A stretch of 64,000 nucleotides of DNA from Ornithinimicrobium faecis (GCF_023923225.1 NZ_CP099489.1:3100001-3164000), one strand, 5' to 3'. Counted from the first letter of the stretch, positions 44,562 through 55,765 are shown. Numbers and translations are program-made. The notes: a model not told the origin generated them from the letters alone.

Positions 44562-44583
44562 ACGCTAGATGCCACCACCGACA
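44562..44583 (-). promoter_or_regulatory. recA: recA promoter with full PafBC (RecA-NDp) motif
   Basis: Minus strand reads TGTCGGTG (44576-44583), eight bases, TAGCGT (44562-44567), matching the known TGTCRGTG-N8-TANNNT element at every fixed position. It predicts LexA-independent, damage-induced recA transcription with a leader of about 90 bases. Confidence 0.8.
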
Positions 44584-44685
44584 CTCCCCCGAGAACAGCA
44601 TCATGCTGTGGACGGACGAGGTGTCCGGTGGGCACCTGTGCACAACCCTAATCGAAAGTGTGTGCCATTCCGTGCGACACGCGGG

Positions 44686-45816
44686 TCAGGAGTCCGAGGG
44701 TTCCACCGTCTCCAACAGATAGTCCTTGTCGACGTCGCTCCAGTCGAGAAAGATGACTCCCTCGGTCGCGGCCGCCCGGGTGAACTGCAGGAACGAGCGA
44801 TAGCCCAGCTTCTTTTCCGAGAAGCCGGGCGCCTTGCGACGCAACTGGTCCTTCAGCCCGGACAGCGGCACGCTCTCCTGCCCCGTGGACAGTTCCTCCA
44901 CGACCGAGCGCAGCAGAGCAAACGCCTCCTCCTTGTCACCGGCCTCGGCGAGAAGGATCTCCGGGTCGCCCTTGGCCGGCCCCTCGGACAGCTCGATGAC
45001 ATTGCGGTCGGCCAGGTGCCGCAGCAGTTCCCCGAAGGCACGAAACCCATAGTCAGCCTCGCTGAACGTCGGGTCCTTGCGCACCAGTGTGCGTTTGAGC
45101 ACCGATGCCGTGACCTCGCCCGCCTGACTGGTCTGCAACCCACTGAGGGTCTGCGCGACCAGCACCGCCAGGTCCGGTTGCGCGGTTTCCTCACCGTCCT
45201 CGTCATCGTGGGTCTGCGCGGTCGCCTCCTCCACGACCGGCTCCGGGGTCGCGCTCTTGGCGCTCTTGCGCGCGCGCCCGGACTTCTTCTCCCCCGACGC
45301 CGCGCCAGACCCGGAGCCGGCCGTGTCCTTGGAGGGCAGCGGCTCGACCCCCTCGAGGTTGTCGTAATAGAGGAACTCATCGCAGGCAGGCGGCAGCATC
45401 TTGGAGGTCGAGTCGCGCACCCCGAAGCCAATGACCCGCTTGTCCAGCTCGCGCAACTTCAGCACCAAGGGGGTGAAGTCGCTGTCGCCGGTGCAGATCA
45501 CGAAGGTCGAGATGTAGTCGCGGGCGAAGGCCATCTCGATGGCGTCCACGGCCATCTTGATGTCGGCCGCGTTCTTGCGCGAGGCGCCCATCCGCTGGGT
45601 CATCTCGATCAACTCGACCTGGGCTCTCGTGAGCATCCGCCGGTCCTCGTCGAAATAGGACCAGTCGGCATAGGCACGGCGCAGCACCACGCGCCCTCGC
45701 TCGGCCAGGGCGTCGGTGATCGGCTTGAGCTCGAAACCTCCCCCGAGGTGGTCCCGAGCGCCGAGCGCGAGGTTCTCATAGTCCAGGAACAGGGCAATCC
45801 GCTCTTCAGTAGCCAC
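44686..45816 (-). CDS. NYN-domain (PIN-like) protein with OST-HTH/LOTUS domains
   Basis: A 376-residue putative ribonuclease. The N-terminal NYN domain (~1-150) has acidic metal ligands in ALFLDYENLALGA, ADIKMAVDAIEMAF and FVICTGDSDFTPLVLKLREL. A charged linker follows, then two OST-HTH (LOTUS) repeats: the first around KDPTFSEADYGFRAFGELLR, the second around KAPGFSEKKLGYRSFLQFTR. This is the architecture of MARF1-like RNA-binding proteins. GTG has TAGGTT six bases upstream (leaderless). RNA target unknown. Confidence 0.87.
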   Translation of the reverse strand: MATEERIALFLDYENLALGARDHLGGGFELKPITDALAERGRVVLRRAYADWSYFDEDRRMLTRAQVELIEMTQRMGASRKNAADIKMAVDAIEMAFARDYISTFVICTGDSDFTPLVLKLRELDKRVIGFGVRDSTSKMLPPACDEFLYYDNLEGVEPLPSKDTAGSGSGAASGEKKSGRARKSAKSATPEPVVEEATAQTHDDEDGEETAQPDLAVLVAQTLSGLQTSQAGEVTASVLKRTLVRKDPTFSEADYGFRAFGELLRHLADRNVIELSEGPAKGDPEILLAEAGDKEEAFALLRSVVEELSTGQESVPLSGLKDQLRRKAPGFSEKKLGYRSFLQFTRAAATEGVIFLDWSDVDKDYLLETVEPSDS

Positions 45817-45822
45817 GCCCCA

Positions 45823-45828
45823 AACCTA
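45823..45828 (-). promoter_or_regulatory. -10 element of the NYN gene (leaderless)
   Basis: TAGGTT on the minus strand ends six bases before GTG 45816. Confidence 0.5.
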
Positions 45829-45918
45829 GGCCCTGTCCGCAGCTCCGGCACGCGCGCCACGGCACCCTCGTCGGGTCCGGTCCGCGACAACCCCATGAAC
45901 GCCCCAACCCTCTCGCCG

Positions 45919-45924
45919 TAGACT
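45919..45924 (+). promoter_or_regulatory. lysC: candidate -10 element of lysC-asd
   Basis: TAGACT lies 59 bases before the lysC ATG. A small 6-bp hairpin (CTGACG...CGTCAG) lies in the leader. No clear -35 or riboswitch is seen. Confidence 0.35.
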
Positions 45925-45983
45925 GGCCGGCACTGACGACGGCGTCAGCCCCTCGTCACACCCCCTGCCCCACGGAAGTTCCT

Positions 45984-48436
<2,453 letters not shown>

Positions 48437-48545
48437 AAGCCCACGATCTGGGTGGCGCCGTGGCTCCTGAGGTGCCTGTGGACCCGTCCGCGCTGAGTTA
48501 TCCACAGCTGCGGTTCGGGCCTCGGCGTGTCGTCCCATGACCGCC

Positions 48546-48551
48546 TATGGT
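48546..48551 (+). promoter_or_regulatory. -10 element of the coiled-coil protein gene (leaderless)
   Basis: TATGGT ends six bases before ATG 48558, favouring that start over ATG 48537. Confidence 0.45.
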
Positions 48552-48557
48552 GGGCAG

Positions 48558-49016
48558 ATGGCCGCCCCAGACATCGAGCACAAGATCCGCCAGCACGACA
48601 ACGACATCGCGGCGATCTACACGATGATCACCAACGTGCTGAACACGCAGGTCCGTCACACCAACCGGTTCAACGAGTTGGGTGAGGACGTCGCGACACT
48701 CGCCGGCAAGGTCGACTCCCTCAACATCAAAGTCGACACCCTCGACACGCGCATGACCTCCCTGGAGGGCAAGGTTGACTCCCTCGACACGCGCATGACC
48801 TCCCTGGAGGGCAAGGTCGACTCACTGGACACGCGCATGACCTCGCTGGAGGGGAAGGTCGACTCACTGGACACGCGCATGACCTCCCTGGAGGGCAAGG
48901 TCGACTCACTGGACACGCGCATGACTTCCCTGGAGGGCACTGTCAACTCCCTGGACGGAAAGGTCGACGCCCTGGACGGCAAGGTCGACCAGATCCTGGA
49001 CCTGCTGAAGCGTTGA
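48558..49016 (+). CDS. repeat-built coiled-coil protein
   Basis: A 152-residue protein. The first ~55 residues (IEHKIRQHDNDIAAIYTMIT) are helical; the rest is near-identical 14-residue units of the form DTRMTSLEGKVDSL with hydrophobics at heptad positions, ending DGKVDQILDLLKR. This predicts a long parallel coiled coil with no enzymatic site. DNA repeat units of 42 bases underlie it. No family assigned; possibly a structural or membrane-bridging element. Confidence 0.72.
   Translation: MAAPDIEHKIRQHDNDIAAIYTMITNVLNTQVRHTNRFNELGEDVATLAGKVDSLNIKVDTLDTRMTSLEGKVDSLDTRMTSLEGKVDSLDTRMTSLEGKVDSLDTRMTSLEGKVDSLDTRMTSLEGTVNSLDGKVDALDGKVDQILDLLKR
48744..48953 (+). repeat. 42-bp tandem repeat, five copies, in frame
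   Basis: Five head-to-tail 42-base units, mostly more than 90% identical, each coding 14 residues. The last copy has diverged. Unit length is a multiple of three, so copy number can change without breaking the frame. Confidence 0.9.
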
Positions 49017-49031
49017 ACCCGGCCGGCCCCG

Positions 49032-49259
49032 CTATCGGGACCGGCGCGGCTTGACCTCCTGCGGGACCCACCGGTCCTCTGGGACGTCCATGTGCCGGCA
49101 GAACTCGACCCAGACCTGCTTGACAGACAGCCCCGCCTCAATAGCCTCGGCCGGGGTGCGCTCGCCGAGGGAGCTCAGCACTTGGCTGCTCGCCTGGAAC
49201 CGCCCGTAGGGACCGCCGAACTCGTCCTCCACGGCCCTCCAGAACTCGCTCACGCGCAT
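49032..49259 (-). CDS. DUF3046 domain-containing protein
   Basis: A 75-residue protein beginning MRVSEFWRAVEDEFGGPYGR, with LSSLGERTPAEAIEAGLSVK and VWVEFC, the DUF3046 pattern. This family normally sits near recA in actinobacteria, here about 5 kb away. ATG 49259 matches the family start. Function unknown. Confidence 0.85.
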   Translation of the reverse strand: MRVSEFWRAVEDEFGGPYGRFQASSQVLSSLGERTPAEAIEAGLSVKQVWVEFCRHMDVPEDRWVPQEVKPRRSR

Positions 49260-49443
49260 CAGCTGGCACCGCTCGTCGAAGACTTCATACACGCACAATA
49301 TGTCGGGTGACCGACACGAGCACCGGTGCGCAGCATCTGCTCGGCTGCTTCGTCCGAGCTCGCCCTCTGCGCCACCGGCAATCCGGACCCACGGTGGGCC
49401 GTCGACGCTCTGCCATCACCGAGTGAGAGGATGCCGTGAGACG

Positions 49444-49689
49444 ATGGGGCCGACGACGAGACCCTCGCGCGAGATGGAGGACACGGTGCGACCCGAGCAG
49501 GACTTTGCGTGGTGGCAGAAGTTGCTGATCAAGGCGAAGATTTGGCAGCCGCCCCACCTCACGATGCACCACGTGGTGCGCGACATGGAGCGCCCGGTGC
49601 CTCCGCCGGTCACCGGCGCCTATGGCAACAAGGTCGTCACGGCCACCCGGCCGCGCCTGGTCCCCCAGCGCGACGACGCCCAACGCTGA
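49444..49689 (+). CDS. small hypothetical protein
   Basis: An 81-residue protein with DFAWWQKLLIKAKIWQPPHL and a basic tail. A GAGAGGA stretch is upstream of the ATG at a long distance; ATG 49474 is an alternative. No family recognised and no membrane segment. Its last codons lie in a 25-bp tandem repeat. Confidence 0.45.
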   Translation: MGPTTRPSREMEDTVRPEQDFAWWQKLLIKAKIWQPPHLTMHHVVRDMERPVPPPVTGAYGNKVVTATRPRLVPQRDDAQR

Positions 49690-49735
49690 GTCACACGACG
49701 ACACCCAACGCTGAGTCGCACGACGACACCCAGCA
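49671..49735 (+). repeat. 25-bp tandem repeat, 2.6 copies
   Basis: Units starting CGACGAC at 49671, 49696 and 49721 differ by only one to two bases and span the stop codon of the small hypothetical gene. Confidence 0.8.
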
Positions 49736-49779
49736 CGATTCCGGGTCTCGTCGCCTGCCGCACTCTGACCTTGCGAAGT

Positions 49780-49821
49780 CGACCTTGTTTCCTCACGCCC
49801 GCACCAGAGAAAACAAGGTCG
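49780..49821. repeat. inverted repeat (15-bp stem)
   Basis: Arms 49780-49794 and 49807-49821 pair at 14 of 15 positions (core CGACCTTGTTT) around a 12-base loop. It could terminate the upstream gene, but there is no T-tract. Confidence 0.6.
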
Positions 49822-49900
49822 CAAACTCCAGGTCACCGATGAGCCGACCCCGCGTGGGAGCGTCCATCGGGCGACGCTGGTGTTAGGAGGGCAGGGCAGG

Positions 49901-49922
49901 TGTCAGTAGGGCATGGCAGGCT
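49901..49922 (+). promoter_or_regulatory. lhr: candidate lhr promoter, near-match to PafBC motif
   Basis: TGTCAGTA, eight bases, CAGGCT: 7 of 8 positions of the upstream element at exact spacing, with a weak -10. It lies 27 bases before the lhr ATG. Confidence 0.4.
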
Positions 49923-49929
49923 CACCGTG

Positions 49930-49953
49930 ATGAGTGAAGCACCGACCAGATGA
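49930..49953 (+). CDS. seven-codon upstream ORF coupled to lhr
   Basis: ATG 49930 opens a 7-codon frame (MSEAPTR) whose TGA overlaps the lhr ATG by four bases. It may only deliver ribosomes to lhr; no ribosome-binding site of its own is strong. Confidence 0.3.
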   Translation: MSEAPTR

Positions 49954-52900
49954 GTCCGCCCCCACAGACCGATGTGCTGGAGCAGTTCTCCCCTGCCACC
50001 CAGGCCTGGTTCCGCGCGTCGTTCGCCGAGCCCACGCAGGCCCAGCGCGGCGCCTGGGAGGCCATCAGCGCGGGCCAGCACACTCTCGTGGTCGCACCCA
50101 CCGGGTCGGGCAAGACACTGTCGGCCTTCCTCTGGGCCCTGGACCGCATCGCGACTCATCCGCGTCCTGCAGACACGCCGCGCTGCCGCGTGCTCTACAT
50201 CTCCCCGCTGAAGGCTCTTGCGGTGGACGTCGAGCGCAACCTGCAGTCGCCGCTCGTCGGCATCAGCCATGCAGCCACCCGATTGGGGCAGCCCACACCG
50301 CAGGTGAGTGTCGCCGTCCGCTCGGGTGACACCCCTGCCGCCGACCGCCGTCGGTTCGCCCGCGAGGGGGCGGATGTGCTGATCACCACTCCGGAGTCAC
50401 TCTTCCTGCTGCTGACCTCGGCAGCTCGCGAGGCGCTGGCCGGCGTCGAGACGGTGATCATCGACGAGGTGCACGCGGTGTTCGGCACCAAACGTGGAGC
50501 GCACCTCGCGGTCAGCCTGGACCGTCTCGACGCCCTGCTGCCCGAACCGGCTCAGCGGATTGGACTGTCCGCCACGGTCCGCCCCGCCGATGAAGTCGCC
50601 CGCTTCCTGACCGGCGGACGCCCCGTGACAACGGTCCAGCCCACCTCCACCAAGCAGTGGGACCTGCAGATCGTCGTGCCGGTCCCCGACATGACAGACC
50701 CTGGGGCCACCGAGGCCGCGGCCGGGCCAACAGCCAGCGAGCAAACCGCGGTGGTGCCTGAGCCTCCCACCGAGGACCCCCCACCCGAGGACCCCCCACC
50801 CGACGACCCCTTCGACGACCTCCCGGATCTCGAGGAGATCGACTGGACGATGCCGACGAGCGACCCCGCCGAGCGGGCCTCGGTGTGGCCGCACATCGAG
50901 ACGCGGATCGTCGACCTCGTCGCCGACCAGACCTCCACCCTGGTCTTCGCCAACTCACGGCGCCTCGCGGAGCGGCTCACCAGCCGGCTCAACGAGATCT
51001 GGGAGGGACAGACGGAGCCGAGTGACGGCATACGGCCCGATCGGGACGGCCGCGACCCCAGTGCCCCGGATCACGGTGTGCCGCAGCGCCCCCCGGCTCA
51101 GATCATGGCTCAGTCTGGCGCGGCCGGCGGAGCGCCACCGGTGCTCGCCCGCGCCCACCACGGGTCGGTCAGTCGCGAGCAGCGCGCCGACATCGAGGAC
51201 GCGCTCAAGACCGGGCGGCTGCCTGCCGTTGTGGCGACCAGTTCCCTCGAGCTCGGCATCGATATGGGCGCAGTGGACCTCGTCGTGCAGGTCGAGTCCC
51301 CGCCGAGCGTGGCCAGCGGGCTGCAGCGTGTCGGCCGGGCGGGCCACCAGGTTGGGGCGGTCTCGCACGGGGTGTTCTTCCCCAAGCACCGCGGTGACCT
51401 GCTGCAGAGCGCCGTGGTGGTCGAGCGGATGCGCAGCGGTCAGATCGAGGCCCAACGGGTGCCGGCCAACCCGCTCGATGTGCTGGCCCAACAGGTCGTG
51501 GCCATGGTCGCGATGGATGAGTGGCCCGTGGGCGAGCTGTTTGACCTGGTCAGGCGCAGTGCACCCTTTGCGTCCCTGCCCCGGAGCCTGTTCGACGCGA
51601 CGCTGGACATGCTGGCCGGTCGCTATCCCAGCGAGGACTTCGCCGACCTGCGACCCCGCATCGTGTGGGACCGACTCCAGGACACCCTGACGGCCCGCCG
51701 CGGCGCGCAACACCTGGCGGTGATGAGCGGCGGCACCATCCCCGACCGGGGTCTGTATGCCGTGATGCTGGCCACCGGCGACGGGCCCGGCCGCCGCGTG
51801 GGTGAGCTGGACGAGGAGATGGTCTATGAGTCGCGGGTCGGTGACGTCTTCACCCTGGGCACGACGTCGTGGCGCATCGAGGACATCACCCACGACCGCG
51901 TGCTGGTCACCCCCGCGCCCGGGCAGCTGGGTCGGCTGCCGTTCTGGAAGGGCGACTCCCTCGGCCGGCCGGCCGAGCTGGGCGCCGCTGTCGGCGGATT
52001 CGTGCGCGAGCTCGCGGCCGCACCGGAGGCCTCGCGCGCGCGGCTGCGTGCGCGGGGACTGGATGAGTATGCCGCGACGAACCTGATCGACTACGCCACC
52101 GGACAGGTGGAGGCCACCGGTGCGGTGCCGGATGACCGCACCATCGTCGTCGAGCGCTTCCGCGACGAGATCGGCGACTGGCGGGTGGTGGTGCACAGCC
52201 CGTTCGGCACCCCGGTCCACGCGCCGTGGGCCCTGTGCATCGGGGCGCGGATGCGCGAGCGCTATGGCGCCGACGTGCAGGCGATGGCAGCCGACGACGG
52301 CATCGTGCTGCGCCTGCCAGAGCTGGCCGACGTCGAGCAGCTCGACCGCGACCTCGCCGATCTGTTGGTGTTGGACCCTGAGGAGGTCCACGACCTGGTG
52401 ACGACCGAGATCGGTGGGTCGGCACTGTTTGCTGCCCGCTTCCGCGAGTGCGCGGCCCGTGCCCTGCTGCTGCCCCGGCGCCGACCGGACCGCCGCCAGC
52501 CGCTGTGGCAGCAGCGGCAGCGTTCGGCCCAGCTGCTCGAGGTGGCGGCCCAGTTCCCGAGCTTCCCGATCGTGCTGGAGGCGGTCCGCGAGTGTGTGCA
52601 GGATGTCTATGACGTCGCGGCGCTGACCTCGCTCATGCAGGACGTGGCGGCCCGTCGGGTGCGAGTGGTCACCGTCGAGACCGCCACTGCCTCTCCCTTC
52701 GCGCGGTCCCTGCTGATGGGCTATGTCGCGCAGTTCCTCTACGAGGGCGACTCCCCCATCGCCGAGCGACGCGCCGCAGCTCTCGCTCTGGACCCGACGC
52801 TGTTGTCGGAGTTGCTGGGGCGTGGCGAGGGTGCCTCGCTGCGTGACCTGCTCGACCCAGAGGTGGTCGCCCGCACCGAGGCCGAGCTGCAACGGCTGGT

Positions 52901-54851
52901 CCCTGAACGGCACGCCCGGGACGCCGAGGACGTGCTGGACATGCTGCGCACGCTGGGGCCACAGTCGCTGGAGGAGATCGCCGCGCGCACGACCCCCGAG
53001 GCGAGCGCGCAGATCCCTGGCTGGCTCGACGACCTCGCCGGTCAGCGGCAGGTGATCGCCGTCCGGATCGCCGGAGACGACCGGTGGGCCGATGCCCAGG
53101 ACGCCGCACGGCTGCGCGATGCGTTGGGCGTCGCCGTGCCGCCGGGGCTGCCGGCCGCCTTCCTGGAGCCGGTCGCCGACCCGTTGGGTGACCTGGTGGT
53201 GCGCTGGTCCCGCACGCACACGCCCTACCGTCGCAGTGCCCTCGCGGCCCGTCTCGGCATCGGGTCGGCCGTTCTCGGCGACGTCGTGCGCCGACTGGTG
53301 GACAGCGGACGCCTCGTCGAGGGGGCCCTGCGCCCTCTCGGCGCTGCTCCGGGCGGGGTCACCGGAGGCGAGGCCGACCGAGACGGTCAGCGGGACGTGG
53401 ACGCCCCGGCCGACGGCGACGCCGAGCCGCTGGAGTCCGCTGTTGAGCGCGCCGAGCCCGACGTGTGCGACGCCGACGTGTTGCGGATGCTGCGCCGCCG
53501 CTCGCTGGCGGCGCTGCGCCAGGAGGTCGAGCCGGTCACCCAGCGCAGCTATGCCCGGTTCCTGCCGACCTGGCAGTCGGTGGGCACGCTGCGCGGTGTC
53601 GACGGCCTGCACCGGGCCGTCGAGCAGTTGGCTGGCGCCCGGCTGCCAGCAAGTGGGTTGGAGTCCCTGATTCTGCCCGCGCGAGTGAGGGACTACTCCC
53701 CGGCGATGCTCGATGAGTTGATGACGGCTGGTGAGGTGCTCTGGCAGGGTCACGGACCGTTGCCGGGCGACGACGGATGGATCTCGCTGCACCTGGCCGA
53801 CACCGCACCCCTGACGATGACGCTCCCTGAGCTGACCGACCCGGATGCTGGTGCCAGCAGCGACGCCGCCGAGCCCACGCCACCTGCCTCGGAGGTGCAA
53901 GACCTGCTCTCCGGCGGTGGCGCCTACTTCTTCCGGGCTCTGGCCGACACCCTGGGCCGCACGGACGACGGTGCGCTGCTGGACGAGATCTGGTCCCTGG
54001 TCTGGTCCGGTCAGGTCACCGGCGACACCCTGGCACCGGTCCGTGCCCTGCTCTCCGGCGGCCGTGGAGCCCACCGACAACGACAGTCCGGAGCACGGTC
54101 CAGCCGGTGGTCCCGCGGAGGCGTCGCCCTGTCACCCACCTCCTCGCGGGCGTCGCGACCGGGTCGACCGGCCCTGCCCTCACGCTCCGGGCCGAGCACC
54201 GGCGTGGGTCGCTGGTCGGCGCTGCCTCCCGTCGAGACCGACCCCACGGCCCGGGCGCTGGCCACTGCCGAGCAGTTCCTCGACCGTTACGGCGTCCTCA
54301 CGCGCGGCAGCGTTGTCTCGGAAGGCACCCTTGGTGGGTTCGCAGGGGTCTATCGCGTGCTGGCGACGGCCGAGGAGGCCGGGCGGGTGCGCCGCGGCTA
54401 CTTCGTCGAGCACCTCGGGGCCTCCCAGTTCGGCACGACTGGCGCCGTTGACCGGTTGCGAGCCCTCAGCTCAGACGAGGACACCGTGCACGTCCTGGCC
54501 GCCACGGACCCGGCCAGCCCGTTCGGGGCGGCCATCCCGTGGCCCGATGCTGGCGAGGGAAGTCACCGACCCGGTCGCAAGGCCGGCGCCATCGTGGTGA
54601 CGGCCGGGGGTGAGCTCGTCCTCTATCTCGAGCGGGGCGGGCGGACCGCCCTGACCTACTCCACCGACCTCGAGGCGTGCGCGGCGACCGCTGCGGCTCT
54701 GGCTGCCCAGGTGCGCCAGGGACGCCTCGACTCCCTCACGGTCGCCAAGATCGACGGCGAGTCAGCGCTCGCCTCGCCTCATCCGCTGGCCACTGCGCTG
54801 CAGGACGCTGGCTTCCACACGGCGCCGCAGGGTCTGCGGCTGCGGCGGTAG
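49950..54851 (+). CDS. lhr: Lhr-family ATP-dependent DNA helicase
   Basis: A 1,633-residue superfamily 2 helicase used in DNA repair. Motifs: Q-like FAEPTQAQRGAW, Walker A APTGSGKTLSAF (near residue 50), IIDEVHAVFG (DEVH box), LSATV, ATSSLELGIDMGAVDLVVQ and QRVGRAGHQ. The long C-terminal half after ~residue 600 is the winged-helix/Lhr-CTD region typical of the long actinobacterial form. A Pro/Glu/Asp insertion (PTEDPPPEDPPPDDP) interrupts the helicase core. Followed six bases later by nei2, the usual repair pair. Confidence 0.95.
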   Translation: MSPPPQTDVLEQFSPATQAWFRASFAEPTQAQRGAWEAISAGQHTLVVAPTGSGKTLSAFLWALDRIATHPRPADTPRCRVLYISPLKALAVDVERNLQSPLVGISHAATRLGQPTPQVSVAVRSGDTPAADRRRFAREGADVLITTPESLFLLLTSAAREALAGVETVIIDEVHAVFGTKRGAHLAVSLDRLDALLPEPAQRIGLSATVRPADEVARFLTGGRPVTTVQPTSTKQWDLQIVVPVPDMTDPGATEAAAGPTASEQTAVVPEPPTEDPPPEDPPPDDPFDDLPDLEEIDWTMPTSDPAERASVWPHIETRIVDLVADQTSTLVFANSRRLAERLTSRLNEIWEGQTEPSDGIRPDRDGRDPSAPDHGVPQRPPAQIMAQSGAAGGAPPVLARAHHGSVSREQRADIEDALKTGRLPAVVATSSLELGIDMGAVDLVVQVESPPSVASGLQRVGRAGHQVGAVSHGVFFPKHRGDLLQSAVVVERMRSGQIEAQRVPANPLDVLAQQVVAMVAMDEWPVGELFDLVRRSAPFASLPRSLFDATLDMLAGRYPSEDFADLRPRIVWDRLQDTLTARRGAQHLAVMSGGTIPDRGLYAVMLATGDGPGRRVGELDEEMVYESRVGDVFTLGTTSWRIEDITHDRVLVTPAPGQLGRLPFWKGDSLGRPAELGAAVGGFVRELAAAPEASRARLRARGLDEYAATNLIDYATGQVEATGAVPDDRTIVVERFRDEIGDWRVVVHSPFGTPVHAPWALCIGARMRERYGADVQAMAADDGIVLRLPELADVEQLDRDLADLLVLDPEEVHDLVTTEIGGSALFAARFRECAARALLLPRRRPDRRQPLWQQRQRSAQLLEVAAQFPSFPIVLEAVRECVQDVYDVAALTSLMQDVAARRVRVVTVETATASPFARSLLMGYVAQFLYEGDSPIAERRAAALALDPTLLSELLGRGEGASLRDLLDPEVVARTEAELQRLVPERHARDAEDVLDMLRTLGPQSLEEIAARTTPEASAQIPGWLDDLAGQRQVIAVRIAGDDRWADAQDAARLRDALGVAVPPGLPAAFLEPVADPLGDLVVRWSRTHTPYRRSALAARLGIGSAVLGDVVRRLVDSGRLVEGALRPLGAAPGGVTGGEADRDGQRDVDAPADGDAEPLESAVERAEPDVCDADVLRMLRRRSLAALRQEVEPVTQRSYARFLPTWQSVGTLRGVDGLHRAVEQLAGARLPASGLESLILPARVRDYSPAMLDELMTAGEVLWQGHGPLPGDDGWISLHLADTAPLTMTLPELTDPDAGASSDAAEPTPPASEVQDLLSGGGAYFFRALADTLGRTDDGALLDEIWSLVWSGQVTGDTLAPVRALLSGGRGAHRQRQSGARSSRWSRGGVALSPTSSRASRPGRPALPSRSGPSTGVGRWSALPPVETDPTARALATAEQFLDRYGVLTRGSVVSEGTLGGFAGVYRVLATAEEAGRVRRGYFVEHLGASQFGTTGAVDRLRALSSDEDTVHVLAATDPASPFGAAIPWPDAGEGSHRPGRKAGAIVVTAGGELVLYLERGGRTALTYSTDLEACAATAAALAAQVRQGRLDSLTVAKIDGESALASPHPLATALQDAGFHTAPQGLRLRR

Positions 54852-54857
54852 TCCACC

Positions 54858-55706
54858 GTGCCCGAGGGTGACGCCGTCTGGCGAACAGCGCGACGCCTGC
54901 ACCGTGCCCTGACCGGAGAGGTCCTGCTCGGCGCCGACCTGCGGGTGCCCGCGCTGGCCACCAGCGACCTCACTGGGCGGGCGACGTTGGAGGTCCTTCC
55001 CCGAGGCAAGCACCTGCTGCACCGTCTCGAGGGTGGCATCACGCTGCACAGCCATCTGCGGATGGACGGATCGTGGCGGGTGCTGACACGCACCGGTGGT
55101 GACGGGTCCGTGACCGATGCGCTGGGGGTGCAGACGCACCCGGCGACACGCCCGCACACGGTGCGCGCAGTGCTCTGGACGCGGGAGCACTTGGCCATTG
55201 GCGACAGCCTCGGCATGCTCGACCTGGTCGAGACCCGGCACGAGGAGCGGCTCGTGGGTCATCTGGGACCCGACCTGCTCGACCGCACCTTCGACCGGGA
55301 TCGCGCTCTGTCGCATCTGGTCCGGGATCCGTCGGTCCCTGTGGCCGTCGCACTGCTCGACCAGCGCAACCTGGCCGGCATCGGCACGATCTATGCCAGC
55401 GAGCCACTGTTCGAGCACCGGGTTAGTCCGTGGGCACCGGTGGGCGACGTCGACCCGGAGGTGCTGGGGCGGGTCATTGACACCGCGCGACTCTGGATGG
55501 TGCGCTCCTGCCGGGTCGGGCACGATTCCTCCGTTGGTCTCCTGACGCGACAGCCTGCCGACGGGTGGCTGCCCGGGACCTACCGGGTCTTCGGCCGCAG
55601 CGGGCGACCGTGCCGACGCTGTGGCGCAGTCATCGTGGAGCAACCGATCGGCCAGCAACCGCGTCAGCGCGTGATCAGTTTCTGCCCTGCGTGCCAGGGA
55701 TCATGA
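54858..55706 (+). CDS. nei2: endonuclease VIII-like DNA glycosylase (Nei2)
   Basis: An Fpg/Nei family base-excision glycosylase/AP lyase for oxidised pyrimidines. The 282-residue protein starts MPEGDAVWRTA, giving the catalytic Pro1-Glu2 after Met removal. It carries LDQRNLAGIGTIYASEPLF (H2TH region) and a C-terminal zinc finger CRRCG...CPAC. It is six bases behind lhr and probably co-transcribed. Confidence 0.93.
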   Translation: MPEGDAVWRTARRLHRALTGEVLLGADLRVPALATSDLTGRATLEVLPRGKHLLHRLEGGITLHSHLRMDGSWRVLTRTGGDGSVTDALGVQTHPATRPHTVRAVLWTREHLAIGDSLGMLDLVETRHEERLVGHLGPDLLDRTFDRDRALSHLVRDPSVPVAVALLDQRNLAGIGTIYASEPLFEHRVSPWAPVGDVDPEVLGRVIDTARLWMVRSCRVGHDSSVGLLTRQPADGWLPGTYRVFGRSGRPCRRCGAVIVEQPIGQQPRQRVISFCPACQGS

Positions 55707-55765
55707 CCCGTGGCACCGGCCCAAACCAGTGGCGAGGCCCGGCCCGCAGTCCCCACACTTGAGGC

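Noticed and set aside
44464..44685. LexA/SOS box upstream of recA
   Set aside because: Looked for CGAAC-N4-GTTCG-like palindromes on both strands; none found.
45925..45983. Lysine-type riboswitch or attenuator in the lysC leader
   Set aside because: The leader is under 60 bases with only a 6-bp hairpin, too short for a known riboswitch.
48498..48506. TTATCCACA, an exact DnaA box before the coiled-coil gene
   Set aside because: A single copy without other boxes; chance is likely.
48656..49141. Minus-strand frame with Ser/Arg/Pro repeats across the coiled-coil gene
   Set aside because: It is the antisense reading of the 42-bp repeats; the sense strand gives a regular coiled coil and a promoter.
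50955..54080. 1,041-codon minus-strand frame inside lhr
   Set aside because: Antisense of Lhr with no recognisable domain; low stop density is due to high GC content.
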